Assembly: GCF_014643515.1 (NCBI RefSeq)
Contig: NZ_BMJP01000004.1
Span: 186,001-250,000, forward strand
Length of the DNA: 64,000 bases
Origin: Sphingomonas prati
GTDB taxonomy: Bacteria > Pseudomonadota > Alphaproteobacteria > Sphingomonadales > Sphingomonadaceae
Direction of reading: 5' to 3'
The notes beneath the pieces were generated by a model. It was not told where the DNA came from. It searched no databases and saw nothing but the letters and a program-made list of their open reading frames with translations. Position numbers and translations under genes: made by a program. Positions 20,159 through 29,095 of the stretch are shown here, one piece after another. The first letter of the stretch is position 1; the number at the start of each line of letters is the position of its first letter.

Positions 20159-20192
20159 GGAAAGGCCGCTGTTCGCAGCGGCCTTTCTCTTT
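20159..20192 (+). terminator. Terminator/attenuator after TonB-receptor gene
   Basis: A perfect stem GAAAGGCCGCT/AGCGGCCTTTC with a GTTCGC-type loop is followed by a TC-rich tail. Placed between the receptor and sapC, it probably lowers expression of the downstream genes relative to the receptor. Confidence 0.8.
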
Positions 20193-20275
20193 CCAGCCCC
20201 ACCGCGAAGCCCTAGACTGCAAGCGACCGGCGCACCCCTATCAAGAAGGCCGCCGGCAGAGGATGCGCGCACGCC

Positions 20276-20998
20276 ATGAACCCGGTTCTCGTCAACAATA
20301 TCGACCATGCCGACCTGCACGTCGCGATCCGCGCGGGCGCCGAATATGGCGACAGCGTCAACCAGATGCCGATCTTCCCGTCCGAGTTCGAGGAAGCGCA
20401 GCGCTCCTTCCCCATCGTGTTCCGCCGCGGCGACGCGGGGATGCAGGCGTTCGTCCTGCTCGGCCTCGACCGCGATGAAAACCTGTTCCTGTCCGGCGAT
20501 CGCTGGACCAGCGCCTATGTCCCCGCGATCCAGCGCCGCGGCCCGTTCTCGATCGGCGTCGCGCGCCCCGCCCCGGGCACCGACACGCCCGGCGAACCGA
20601 TGATCCATGTCGACATGGACGACCCCCGCGTCGGCGGCGACGGCGGCCTGCCGCTGTTCCTCGAACAGGGCGGCAATGCGCCGCTGCTCGATCACATGGC
20701 GGGCGTCCTGCGCGTCATCTACGAGGGCATGGAAAGCGCGCCCGAAATCTACGCCGCGTTGGAGGATGCTGGCCTGCTCCAGCCGATCAGCCTGCAGATC
20801 GCGGTTAGCGAGGAGCAGGGCTACGAGCTGCCCGACCTGATGGTCATCGACCAGGACGCGCTCGCCGCCCTGTCGGGTGACACGCTGACCGACCTCCACC
20901 GCCGCGGGCTCCTGCGCGCCGCGATCATGGCGGCCTCCTCGCTCGGCACGATGCAGCAGCTGATCGACCTCAAGAACCGCCAGGCCGCCACCGCATGA
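20276..20998 (+). CDS. SapC family protein
   Basis: 240-residue SapC-type protein (family named after a Campylobacter S-layer secretion locus; biochemical function unknown). Typical features: N-terminal MNPVLVNNIDHADL, FPIVFR, a central FLSGDRW segment, and the C-terminal half with QGYELPDLMVID and LHRRGLLRAA. No signal peptide. Its stop overlaps the next start (ATGA). The gene is almost always found with glycan TonB receptors and flavin halogenases in this bacterial group. Confidence 0.9.
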   Translation: MNPVLVNNIDHADLHVAIRAGAEYGDSVNQMPIFPSEFEEAQRSFPIVFRRGDAGMQAFVLLGLDRDENLFLSGDRWTSAYVPAIQRRGPFSIGVARPAPGTDTPGEPMIHVDMDDPRVGGDGGLPLFLEQGGNAPLLDHMAGVLRVIYEGMESAPEIYAALEDAGLLQPISLQIAVSEEQGYELPDLMVIDQDALAALSGDTLTDLHRRGLLRAAIMAASSLGTMQQLIDLKNRQAATA

Positions 20999-22032
20999 CT
21001 GCACCGGCCGCCTCGCTGCCGATCACGGACCGCCGCGTGGCGGAGATCGACGCCGGCACGACGCCGCCCGACTACCGCGCGCTGATCGCCGCGAACGAGC
21101 CGGTCATCATCCGCGGCCTCGCCGCCGACTGGCCACTGGTCGCCGCCGGCCGCCAAAGTCCGCAGGCCGCGGTCGACTATCTCCTCCCGTTCTACAGCGG
21201 CCGCCCCGGCGCGGGCTACACCGCCGCCCCGGACATCGGGGGCCGCTACGGCTACACCGACGACCTGACCCGGCTGAACTTCGACGCCGAACGCGTCCGG
21301 CTCGACGACTATCTCCACCGCATCCTGGCCCATCTGGACGACGCGGACGCTCCCTCCTTCTACGTCGGCTCGACCGATCTCGACCTCTATTTCCCCGGCC
21401 TCGCCGCGCAGAACCCGCTGCCCGGCGCGGCGTTCGACCGCGGCCTGACCAGCATCTGGATCGGCAACCGCACCACCGCGTCGGCGCATCACGACATGTC
21501 GAACAACATCGCCTGCGTCGTTGCCGGCACGCGCCGCTTCACGCTGTTCCCGCCCGACCAGGTGTCCAACCTCTACCCCGGCCCGCTCGAACCCACACCC
21601 GGCGGCCAGGTCGTCTCGCTCGTCGACTTCCGCGCGCCCGATCTCGACCGCTTCCCCGACTTTACCAAGGCGATCGAGACCGCGCAGGTGGCCGAACTCG
21701 GCCCCGGCGATGCGGTCGTCTACCCCGCGCTCTGGTGGCATCATGTCGAGGCGCTGTCCGGCTTCAACATGATGATCAACTATTGGTGGAACGACGCGCC
21801 CGCCTTCATGGACACGCCGATGAACACGCTGCTCCACGGCCTGCTCAGCCTGCGCGACCGTCCTGTGGCAGAGAAGGCCGCGTGGCGCGCGATGTTCGAC
21901 TATTACGTCTTCGGCTCCGCCGATCGCCCCGCCGCGCATCTGCCCGAGGCGGCACGTGGCGACCTCGCCCCGCTCGACACGCTCTCGGCCCGCCGCCTGC
22001 GTGCCAAGCTCCTGCAACGGATCAATCGATGA
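20995..22032 (+). CDS. Cupin-like (JmjC-type) Fe(II)/2-oxoglutarate oxygenase
   Basis: 345-residue cupin_8/JmjC-like protein. The iron-binding HxD is HHD in TTASAHHDMSNNIACVV and the distal His is in PALWWHHVEAL, with the usual core RRFTLFPPDQ between. Family members hydroxylate amino-acid side chains or small molecules. Overlaps both neighbours by ATGA, so it is made together with SapC and the halogenase. The substrate is unknown; a modified Trp- or Asn-containing peptide or an outer-membrane component is conceivable. Confidence 0.88.
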   Translation: MTAPAASLPITDRRVAEIDAGTTPPDYRALIAANEPVIIRGLAADWPLVAAGRQSPQAAVDYLLPFYSGRPGAGYTAAPDIGGRYGYTDDLTRLNFDAERVRLDDYLHRILAHLDDADAPSFYVGSTDLDLYFPGLAAQNPLPGAAFDRGLTSIWIGNRTTASAHHDMSNNIACVVAGTRRFTLFPPDQVSNLYPGPLEPTPGGQVVSLVDFRAPDLDRFPDFTKAIETAQVAELGPGDAVVYPALWWHHVEALSGFNMMINYWWNDAPAFMDTPMNTLLHGLLSLRDRPVAEKAAWRAMFDYYVFGSADRPAAHLPEAARGDLAPLDTLSARRLRAKLLQRINR

Positions 22033-23531
22033 CCGACACACCGCGCCCCACCCGTATCGTCATCGCCGGCGGCGGCACCGCCGGCTGGCTCGCCGCCGCG
22101 ATCCTGACGCGACAACTTGGCCAGCTCGCCGACATCACGCTGGTGGAATCGGAGGAGATCGGCACCATCGGCGTCGGTGAATCGACGATCCCCACGATCC
22201 GCGCGTTCCACACGCTGATCGGCGTCGACGAACAGGAGTTCATGGCCGCGACCGGGGCCAGCTTCAAACTCGGCATCTCGTTCGAAAACTGGGCGCGCGA
22301 CGGCGACCGCTACATCCACTCATTCGGCGATGTCGGCAAATCGACGTGGATGAGCGAGTTCCAGCATTTCTGGCTTGAGGCGCGCGCGCAGGGCGTCGCC
22401 GGCCCGCTCGGCGACTATTGCCCGGAGCATCAGGCCGCCGCCGCACACCGTTTCGCCACCGGCCCCGACGCGCCACTCAGCTACGCCTATCATTTCGACG
22501 CCGGACGCTACGCGCGCTTCCTGCGCCAGCGTTGCGAGCAGGACGGCCTGACCCGCGTCGAGGGCCGCATCGGCCGGATCGAACGCGACGGCGTGGGTGG
22601 CGACATCGCCGCGATCGTCATGGAGAACGGTACGCGGATCGAAGGCGACCTCTTCTTCGACTGCACCGGGTTCCGCGGGATGCTGATCGATGAAACGCTT
22701 GGCATTGGCTACGAAGACTGGTCGCACTGGCTGCCGACCGACCGCGCGGTGGCGATGCAGACCGCCTCCACCGGCCCGGCCGTCCCCTATACCCGCGCCA
22801 TCGCGCATGATTGCGGCTGGCGCTGGAAGATCCCGCTACAGCACCGCGTCGGCAACGGCCTGGTCTATTGCTCGGCCTATCTGGACGACGATGCCGCCCG
22901 TGACCGCCTGTTGTCGCAGGTCGAGGGCCGCAAGCTGATCGAACCGCGCCTCATCCGCTACCGCACCGGCCGGCGCAAGGAAGCGTGGCATCGCAACTGC
23001 ATCGCGCTCAGCCTCGCCGGCGGCTTCGTCGAGCCCCTCGAATCGACCAGCATTCACCTGATTATGATCGCGCTGATCCGCTTCCTTCAACTCTATCCCG
23101 GCGGCAAGATAAGCGAAGCCGCCATCGCGCGCTTCAACGAACAGTCACGGACGGAGATCGAAGGCGTCCGCGACTTCATCATCCTGCACTATCACCTGAA
23201 CGAGCGCGACGAGCCCTTCTGGCGCGAACGCCGCGAGATGCGCATCCCCGACAGTCTTGCCGAACGGATCGACCTGTTCCGCCAAAGCGCCAACGCGTAC
23301 CAGGCCAGCCACGACCTCTTCCGCGTCGCCTCCTGGACGCAGGTCATGTTCGGCCAGCGCCTCGAACCCGTCCAGCACCACCCCGTCGCCCGCCTGATGC
23401 CCCCCGGCGAGCTGCAACAGATCCTAGCCTCCATCAGTGCCCAGGTCGCCGCCACGGTCAGCCAACTCCCCCACCACCAGACCTTCCTCGACCGCTATTG
23501 CCCCGAATCGAAATCCGCCGCGGCTGCCTGA
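22029..23531 (+). CDS. Flavin-dependent tryptophan halogenase family protein
   Basis: 500-residue FADH2-dependent halogenase. The FAD-binding GGGTAGW motif is at residues 14-20, the catalytic Lys80 sits in GASFKLG, and the halogenase-specific WxWxIP motif is W264-R-W-K-I-P269. The EPLESTSIHLI stretch near residue 340 corresponds to the chloride/FAD-coupling strap. All residues needed for hypohalous-acid chemistry appear present. The natural substrate is unknown; relatives from glycan-uptake loci brominate or chlorinate indoles in vitro. It is last in the SapC/cupin-like/halogenase run and starts with an ATGA overlap. Confidence 0.93.
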   Translation: MTDTPRPTRIVIAGGGTAGWLAAAILTRQLGQLADITLVESEEIGTIGVGESTIPTIRAFHTLIGVDEQEFMAATGASFKLGISFENWARDGDRYIHSFGDVGKSTWMSEFQHFWLEARAQGVAGPLGDYCPEHQAAAAHRFATGPDAPLSYAYHFDAGRYARFLRQRCEQDGLTRVEGRIGRIERDGVGGDIAAIVMENGTRIEGDLFFDCTGFRGMLIDETLGIGYEDWSHWLPTDRAVAMQTASTGPAVPYTRAIAHDCGWRWKIPLQHRVGNGLVYCSAYLDDDAARDRLLSQVEGRKLIEPRLIRYRTGRRKEAWHRNCIALSLAGGFVEPLESTSIHLIMIALIRFLQLYPGGKISEAAIARFNEQSRTEIEGVRDFIILHYHLNERDEPFWRERREMRIPDSLAERIDLFRQSANAYQASHDLFRVASWTQVMFGQRLEPVQHHPVARLMPPGELQQILASISAQVAATVSQLPHHQTFLDRYCPESKSAAAA

Positions 23532-23696
23532 GGGTGGCGGGTGGACGTCCCCCGCGACTGCCCACCGTTTGCCGTCATATACAAGACACTCTGCTGATCG
23601 CATCCCCCGAGGCATTGCGATGCGCACCCCGCATGGAGGGGGCACAGATTGCGTCACGACCATCCCGACCCTAAGGTCATGAAAACGGGGACCGAC

Positions 23697-26498
23697 ATGG
23701 CTGATCAAGATCTTATCGCACCGACACTCAAGTCGTTGTCGTTTCCGACCAGGGTCAGCCTTGGTCAAGCCAGTACGCCGGTCGTGTTTTCCGCAGTCGC
23801 CGCAGACGACAGCAGCGGTATCAAATATGTTTCGGTCTTCTTCGATCGTTTCTACTCCGATACGCGTTCGAATGGATTCTCTTCGGCCGTCACCCTTTCC
23901 GGCGGGTCAGGGCCGGTCGACAACTGGTCAGGGTCGATCTCCCAGCCTTTCGGTGCGGCCTCGGCCGTTGGCACCTATCGCATAACCAGCGTCACGGTGA
24001 CGGACCAGGTGGGTAACGCCAGCGAATATTCGCCGGCACAGCTTACGACGCTCGGCATCGGGACCGAATTCGTTGTCTCGTCGGCGGTCGGGGTCGACAC
24101 CACACCGCCGATCCTGCGGTCGCTGACGCTGCCGGACATCGACCTCAGCAATGGGCCCGTCTACGTTACGCAGTCCGTCGGGGCGAGCGACACCGGATCA
24201 GGGGTCGCCCGGGTTACGGTCTCCTTGAGAGGACCGACTCTAGAGTCCACCGGCATGCTGTTTTCCGGGACGGACGATTTCGCCGATGACGGGATCTCGT
24301 CTCAACGGACCACATTCGCGACCAATACCGCGCCCGGCCGCTATGACGTGTCACGGGTCGACGTCGTCGATGTCGCCGGCAACATCTCGGTCTACTACGA
24401 GGATGATCTTGCCAAGCTGGGGGCGTCGACCGGCTTCACCGTTACGAACCGCAGCCTTCCGGTCACCGCCACCATCACCACGCCATCGTCGGTCCGCGAA
24501 GGGGATCAACCGCTCGCCCTGGCGATGGCGCTGACCGGCGGCAAGGAGGGCACGGTGAACGTGTCGGTCGTGCAGGACACCTTCTCCGGCCGCACCGACG
24601 ATCTCGTCGGTCCCGAGTACGATACCGACTATATCCGCGCGTCGGACCGCAGTTTCCGACTGCCGGCCGTGACCGTCGTCGACGATCTCGTGCCGGAAGC
24701 CGACAAGCTCGTCTCGGTCTACGTCACCGCGATCAACCAGGTCTTCGGCAACGGCACCAACGCAACGACTGTCCAGTTCACCTTGGTCGACAATGATCGC
24801 ATCGGGACGGACGCGGTCGATCTGATGACGGGCGATGCTGGCCGAAACTATTTCTCCGGTCTCGGCGGCAACGACAGCCTCGACGGGCTGGGTGGCGACG
24901 ATTCACTGGTCGGTGGTGCGGGCGACGACCGGCTGGCGGGTGGCGACGGTGACGATGTGCTCGACGGCGGCGACGGGAACGACCTGCTGACCGGCGGCGC
25001 CGGCCGCGATACCGTATCGGGTGGCGCGGGCGACGACGTGTTCATCGACGGCCCCGGAAACGATGTCTACGACGGCGGCGCCGGGACCGACCGACTGGTC
25101 CTGACCGGTAATGCCGCGGACTATACGTTCCGGCAGGAAGCCGGCGGGGATGTCTTCCTTTCCAACAACTTCAACGACAATGCGACGGTTCGGTCGTCCG
25201 TCGAACAGATCCAGTTCCAGAACGGACAATATTTGGGCTTCCAGGATCTTGGCGCGTTCATTCAGAAGACCGATACGACCGGCAACGACCGCTATGTCGC
25301 ACCGCTCAGCGGTGCCGCCCGCTTCGATGGTGGGGCGGGCAGCGACACGGTCGTCCTGAACGGCAACATTTCCGACTATACCCTGAGCCGCGCGCTCTAC
25401 GACGGTGGCCTGGAACGCTCTGCCGCCCGGGTTGGCGATTTCGTTCTGACGGCAAACAACGGCTCCGGCGTCTACACGCTCAGCGAATCGATCGAGACGA
25501 TCCAGTTCCAGAACGGCCAGTATCTCTCGTTGCAGCATATGCCCGCCTACATCGCGGGGGATCCGTGGATGGCGCTCGGAGCGTCCCAGGATGATCGTCT
25601 CTACCAGACCAGCCCTACGGGGTATCAACTGTTCAACGGCAATTATGGCAACGATACGCTGTACGTTGCAGGCTCTGCGGCGGACTATGCGGTGCGGTCG
25701 TTCGCGGCCGTGGTCCCGCTTCCATCGTCCACCGCGGCACCGGGCTTCTATACCGGCTCATTCGGCGGCCTTGCACTCGTCGCGAAAGATGGCCGCGCCG
25801 AACTGCTCGTTGATGCCAGCGTCGAGACGATCGAGTTCCGCGGCGGACAGCAGATCGCCTACACTGACGTCACCCGCTTGCTCGCCACGGCGCCTGCGGC
25901 ACCGGAAGAAGTCCTGCATTTCAAAGTGGACGGCGACGAAAGCCGTTCGGTCCGGATCGACGGAACGGAGGAGGCCGACCGGCTTCTGCTCGATGGCAAT
26001 GTCGCGGACTATACGCTGTCCCGACCGGATGGATCGACATTCTCCCTGGCACTTGATGCGTCCGAGATCGCCGGATCGGCCTATCGCTACGAAACGGTCG
26101 ACATCGCGACCTCGATCGAAACCGTCCGGTTCGCGGACGGCCAGTATCTGTCGATCAACGATCTGTCCGCCTTCGTGAAGGGCAGCGCGACGACCACCAC
26201 CGGGACGCCCCTCGACGATATTCTCGTCACCCCACGCGGCGGCAATCAGTATCTGAACGGTGGCGAGGGTGTCGACGCGGCCTATCTGCAGGGCAACGTC
26301 CACGACTTCAACATTCGCACGGTGACCGGCGTGGCGGACGGTCATGGTGGCCGGATTACCGGGTTCGAACTGGTGGCCGACAACGGCAGCGGCAACATCT
26401 TCATCGATGCGAGCACCGAAGTGGTGCATTTCCAGAACAGCCAATATCTCTCGGTCGGTGACCTGAACGCCTACATCGACCCGTTCCTCTCCGTGTAA
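23697..26498 (+). CDS. RTX-type calcium-binding secreted protein with five C-terminal repeats
   Basis: About 933 residues, no N-terminal signal peptide, as expected for type I secretion. Two Ig-like domains (about residues 8-120 and 135-250, each opening with APTLKSLSFP or PPILRSLTLP) precede a Calx-beta-like domain (about 255-365). Then come about eight RTX nonapeptides (GGNDSLDGL, GGAGDDRLA, GGDGDDVLD...) near residues 380-460. The C-terminal half is five degenerate repeats of about 75-105 residues, each opening L-x-GN-x-x-DY and closing IQFQNGQYLS-x-x-DL. Start may be ATG 23679 or 23697; the latter has GGGGA upstream. No T1SS genes are adjacent. A surface or extracellular adhesin or structural role is inferred. 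Confidence 0.8.
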   Translation: MADQDLIAPTLKSLSFPTRVSLGQASTPVVFSAVAADDSSGIKYVSVFFDRFYSDTRSNGFSSAVTLSGGSGPVDNWSGSISQPFGAASAVGTYRITSVTVTDQVGNASEYSPAQLTTLGIGTEFVVSSAVGVDTTPPILRSLTLPDIDLSNGPVYVTQSVGASDTGSGVARVTVSLRGPTLESTGMLFSGTDDFADDGISSQRTTFATNTAPGRYDVSRVDVVDVAGNISVYYEDDLAKLGASTGFTVTNRSLPVTATITTPSSVREGDQPLALAMALTGGKEGTVNVSVVQDTFSGRTDDLVGPEYDTDYIRASDRSFRLPAVTVVDDLVPEADKLVSVYVTAINQVFGNGTNATTVQFTLVDNDRIGTDAVDLMTGDAGRNYFSGLGGNDSLDGLGGDDSLVGGAGDDRLAGGDGDDVLDGGDGNDLLTGGAGRDTVSGGAGDDVFIDGPGNDVYDGGAGTDRLVLTGNAADYTFRQEAGGDVFLSNNFNDNATVRSSVEQIQFQNGQYLGFQDLGAFIQKTDTTGNDRYVAPLSGAARFDGGAGSDTVVLNGNISDYTLSRALYDGGLERSAARVGDFVLTANNGSGVYTLSESIETIQFQNGQYLSLQHMPAYIAGDPWMALGASQDDRLYQTSPTGYQLFNGNYGNDTLYVAGSAADYAVRSFAAVVPLPSSTAAPGFYTGSFGGLALVAKDGRAELLVDASVETIEFRGGQQIAYTDVTRLLATAPAAPEEVLHFKVDGDESRSVRIDGTEEADRLLLDGNVADYTLSRPDGSTFSLALDASEIAGSAYRYETVDIATSIETVRFADGQYLSINDLSAFVKGSATTTTGTPLDDILVTPRGGNQYLNGGEGVDAAYLQGNVHDFNIRTVTGVADGHGGRITGFELVADNGSGNIFIDASTEVVHFQNSQYLSVGDLNAYIDPFLSV

Positions 26499-26509
26499 CC
26501 CTGCGTCGC

Positions 26510-26536
26510 GTGGGCTCCTGGCGGTCGGGAGCCCAC
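26510..26536 (+). terminator. Hairpin after the RTX-type gene
   Basis: Perfect 9-nt arms GTGGGCTCC and GGAGCCCAC around a 9-nt loop, 12 bp after the stop. There is no T tract, so termination is plausible rather than certain. The rest of the 26537-26748 gap shows nothing recognisable. Confidence 0.5.
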
Positions 26537-26748
26537 TTGGGCGCCGGAAGGACCAACAACGGCTGTCACGGGCGCTGGAGCTCCCTGGCGGCCCCACAAA
26601 GGTCCATGATGCCGGGTACCGCGTAAGCTAGGCTCGAGAGGGTTCAGCGCCGGCCTCTGTCAACCAGCGCGAACACTACAGCTCGCAGCAAAACGACCGC
26701 GCCCGGCGATCGAAATCTTCCAACGATGTCAGGAGTTTTCCAACCCTG

Positions 26749-26824
26749 TGGTGCCCGGAGACGGATTCGAACCGCCGACACCGTGATTTTCAGTCACGTG
26801 CTCTACCAACTGAGCTATCCGGGC
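26749..26824 (-). tRNA. tRNA-Phe (GAA)
   Basis: A 76-nt cloverleaf read on the minus strand: acceptor GCCCGGA/TCCGGGC, D-arm with AGCTCAGTTGGTAGAGC, anticodon loop CTGAAAA (GAA) and T-arm GGTTCGAATCC. The CCA end is encoded. Confidence 0.97.
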
Positions 26825-26878
26825 GGACAGGGTCGGAGCGGGGCCTATAGACAGCGGATCGCCCGCCTGTCCAGCGCT

Positions 26879-27064
26879 TCATGTATCCTGCTGGTCGGAA
26901 TCCTCGACGGGCGGTCCGGGCACGCGATATCCATCGCCCAGCCATTGCAGCAGGTCGCGGTCGCGGCAGCCCTGGCTGCAGAACGGATCGAACGCGGGCG
27001 TCACGGCCGCACCGCAGACGGGACAGCCGTTACGGGCGCGGCGGGGGGTAATCGGTCTGGACAT
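26879..27064 (-). CDS. yacG: DNA gyrase inhibitor YacG
   Basis: 61-residue zinc-ribbon protein. The four Cys ligands are CPVC at residues 14-17 and C-x3-C in FCSQGCRDRDLLQWL, the fingerprint of YacG, which binds GyrB and inhibits gyrase. The start overlaps the end of the RNase E/G gene by 35 bp, so the two are in one transcript. Short Asp/Gln-rich tail. Length normal. Confidence 0.93.
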   Translation of the reverse strand: MSRPITPRRARNGCPVCGAAVTPAFDPFCSQGCRDRDLLQWLGDGYRVPGPPVEDSDQQDT

Positions 27065-28037
27065 AGCACTGCGATATGGCCCGCGCCGCGTCGGCCCGCA
27101 AGGCGACCGCCGTCCCGGTGCGCCGCGCCAGCGCCTCGGTCCAGTCAGCCCGCTCCGCGATCCGCGCGATCACCGCGGGGGCCGCCACCAGCGTTCGCGT
27201 GCCGATCCCCGCGGCCCGCTCCGCCTGCCGCAACAGGCCGAGCGCAGCGGTCAGGACCGGGTCCGCCGCCAGCAGCTCGGGCAGGCTCGCCCGCACGCGC
27301 CGCCGCACGATCTGAAGGAAGCCGAACCCGTTCACCGCGGTCCGTTCGAACGGCTGCGGCAGGATCGCATCGACCACCGCCGCCACCGCCTGTCGCACCG
27401 CCTTGTCGGACACGGTCGGCAGGTCGATGCCGATCGATCCGCCGATCTCCATCCGCCGGATCGCGCGCGCCGCCGCCTGCGCCCCCGCCAGCGCCAGCGC
27501 GGCCGGCGGCAGCACCCCATCGACATCGAACAACGTCATCGCCGGCGTCACCGACAGGCGCAGCGCCCCGCCCGCGAAATCGATCGCCCCGTCGGTCGCC
27601 TCCTCGATCAGTTCGGACCAGCCCGCCGCCTCGAGCAGGTCCGGCCCGTGCACCGGCACTGCGCGCACGGGTACATCGCCCGCGGCAAGCTGCGCCGCCA
27701 GGTCCGGCCCATCGCCGACCTCCGCCCCCTCCGCCGCCGCCCGCGCCCGCGCCGGCTTGGGCCGCCCCGCCTCGGGGATCGCCTCGCGCACGATCTGGAT
27801 CAGTAGGCGGCCACCCTCGGCGACACCGGGGGGCAGCGGCTCCAGCACCGCCTCGCCATCGTCGAACGTCGCCAGCCCGCGCCGCCCGGGGGCGGTGATC
27901 CGTGCCAGCCGCGCCCGCCGCACGCTCCCGGCACGCAACCCACCCTCATGCGCGACCCGCGCCTCGACGATCGTCCCGCCCTCGACCAGCGCAGCCCGCG
28001 CCTCGCCGATCCCGGCCTCGTACAGCCACTCAGCCAA
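27030..28037 (-). CDS. Compact ribonuclease E/G family protein
   Basis: 335-residue RNase E/G-type protein, much shorter than canonical RNase G (about 490) because the S1 region is abbreviated and the Zn-link and C-terminal parts are missing. The catalytic neighbourhood is recognisable: TLFDVDG corresponds to the AIDVNSG metal site and GGSIGIDLPTV to GGIVVVDFI. It probably cleaves or binds RNA in maturation or decay. TTG at 28037 is the best start because it overlaps the maf stop by eight bases and begins MAEWLYEAGIGEARAAL, the family N-terminus. The extension upstream of it is maf sequence in another frame. Confidence 0.8.
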   Translation of the reverse strand: MAEWLYEAGIGEARAALVEGGTIVEARVAHEGGLRAGSVRRARLARITAPGRRGLATFDDGEAVLEPLPPGVAEGGRLLIQIVREAIPEAGRPKPARARAAAEGAEVGDGPDLAAQLAAGDVPVRAVPVHGPDLLEAAGWSELIEEATDGAIDFAGGALRLSVTPAMTLFDVDGVLPPAALALAGAQAAARAIRRMEIGGSIGIDLPTVSDKAVRQAVAAVVDAILPQPFERTAVNGFGFLQIVRRRVRASLPELLAADPVLTAALGLLRQAERAAGIGTRTLVAAPAVIARIAERADWTEALARRTGTAVALRADAARAISQCYVQTDYPPPRP

Positions 28038-28602
28038 GCAGGCCCGCCGATCCCAACAACGCCCGCGTTTCGAACAGCGGCAACCCGACGACGCCCGAAT
28101 GGCTGCCCGACAGGAAGCGGACATAGGCCTCCGCAGCACCCTGGATGGCATAGCCGCCCGCCTTGCCGTGCCACTCGCCGCCCGCCAGATACGCGTCGAT
28201 CTCCGCTGCCGTCAGCACCTTGAACGCCACGATGCTCGTCGAAATCCGGTGCCGCGCGGTCCCGTCCGGCGCGACCAGCGTGATGGCACTATGCACCCGG
28301 TGACGGCGGCCCGAGAGCAGGGTCAGGCACCGCCGCGCGGTCGCCTCATCCTCCGCCTTGGGCAGGATGCGAATGCCCGCGCCCACCACCGTGTCCGCGC
28401 CCAGCACATAAGAATCGGGGTGGCGCGCCGCGACCAGCGCCGCCTTCGCCGCCGCCAGGCGCGCGGCATGCGCGGGCGGCCGCTCCGCCTTCAGCGGCGT
28501 CTCGTCCAGATCGGCCGGGTCCACCGCATCCGGCACGACACCGATCCGCGCGAGCAGGTCCAGCCGACGCGGGCTAGCGGATGCGAGGATCAGTCTGGAC
28601 AT
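28030..28602 (-). CDS. maf: Maf-family nucleoside triphosphate pyrophosphatase
   Basis: 190-residue Maf protein that hydrolyses non-canonical or excess nucleoside triphosphates. Diagnostic motifs are ILASASPRRLDLL at the N-terminus, the catalytic-base region VLGADTVV, KAGGYAIQGAAEAYV and SHSGVVGLPLFET. It is the typical companion of infA, RNase E/G and yacG in alphaproteobacteria, and it is the upstream gene of the maf-RNase-yacG-tRNA run. Confidence 0.95.
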   Translation of the reverse strand: MSRLILASASPRRLDLLARIGVVPDAVDPADLDETPLKAERPPAHAARLAAAKAALVAARHPDSYVLGADTVVGAGIRILPKAEDEATARRCLTLLSGRRHRVHSAITLVAPDGTARHRISTSIVAFKVLTAAEIDAYLAGGEWHGKAGGYAIQGAAEAYVRFLSGSHSGVVGLPLFETRALLGSAGLLG

Positions 28603-28640
28603 CGCACTCTCGATTTCAGGCTGTCAGGCCGCCTACAGTT

Positions 28641-28739
28641 CCCCCGCGGATGCGGGGGTCCAGCTAAGTCACAAGCGCTAAGCCGAGCTTACCACCACCC
28701 CCAGCACCACACGCCCTGGATCCCCGCCTGCGCGGGGAT
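28641..28739. repeat. Palindromic intergenic repeat (maf/infA gap)
   Basis: Two GC-rich hairpins, CCCCCGC-GGAT-GCGGGGG (28641-28658) and ATCCCCGC-CTGC-GCGGGGAT (28720-28739), of the common alphaproteobacterial 'gcgggggtcc/ggatccccgc' REP type. They fill the 166-bp gap downstream of infA and upstream of maf. Confidence 0.6.
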
Positions 28740-28768
28740 GACCTTCTGCTGCCCGCGGCAGCCGAAGG

Positions 28769-28987
28769 TCACTTGAACCGGTAAGTGATCCGGCCCTTGG
28801 TCAGGTCATAGGGGGTGAGCTCGCACAGCACCTCGTCCCCCACCAGCACGCGGATGCGGTTCTTGCGCATCTTGCCGGCGGTGTGGCCCAGGATCTCGTG
28901 GTCGTTCTCCAGCTTCACGCGGAACATGGCGTTGGGCAGAAGCTCCACCACCTGTCCGCGCATCTCGAGCAGTTCTTCCTTAGCCAA
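28769..28987 (-). CDS. infA: Translation initiation factor IF-1
   Basis: 72-residue IF-1, an OB-fold protein that occupies the ribosomal A site during initiation. The full-length sequence is essentially canonical ([39 protein letters not shown]). The start codon is TTG at 28987; the second codon (Ala) and everything after it match the family, and an AGAGG element lies a few bases upstream, so no ATG alternative exists without losing the N-terminus. Upstream of the maf/RNase/yacG run on the same strand. Confidence 0.97.
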   Translation of the reverse strand: MAKEELLEMRGQVVELLPNAMFRVKLENDHEILGHTAGKMRKNRIRVLVGDEVLCELTPYDLTKGRITYRFK

Positions 28988-29095
28988 ACAGGCCTCTTGT
29001 TCTAAACGGTGGAAATGGAAGCGCGCCGTACCGCGTTGCCGCCGAAAAAGGAAGCTGCACGCCGAATTTCGCGCATGGCCGCTCCGTCCGCCGGA

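Noticed and set aside
27403-28776. 457-codon plus-strand frame over maf and RNase E/G
   Set aside because: Ser/Arg/Pro-rich shadow of verified minus-strand genes.
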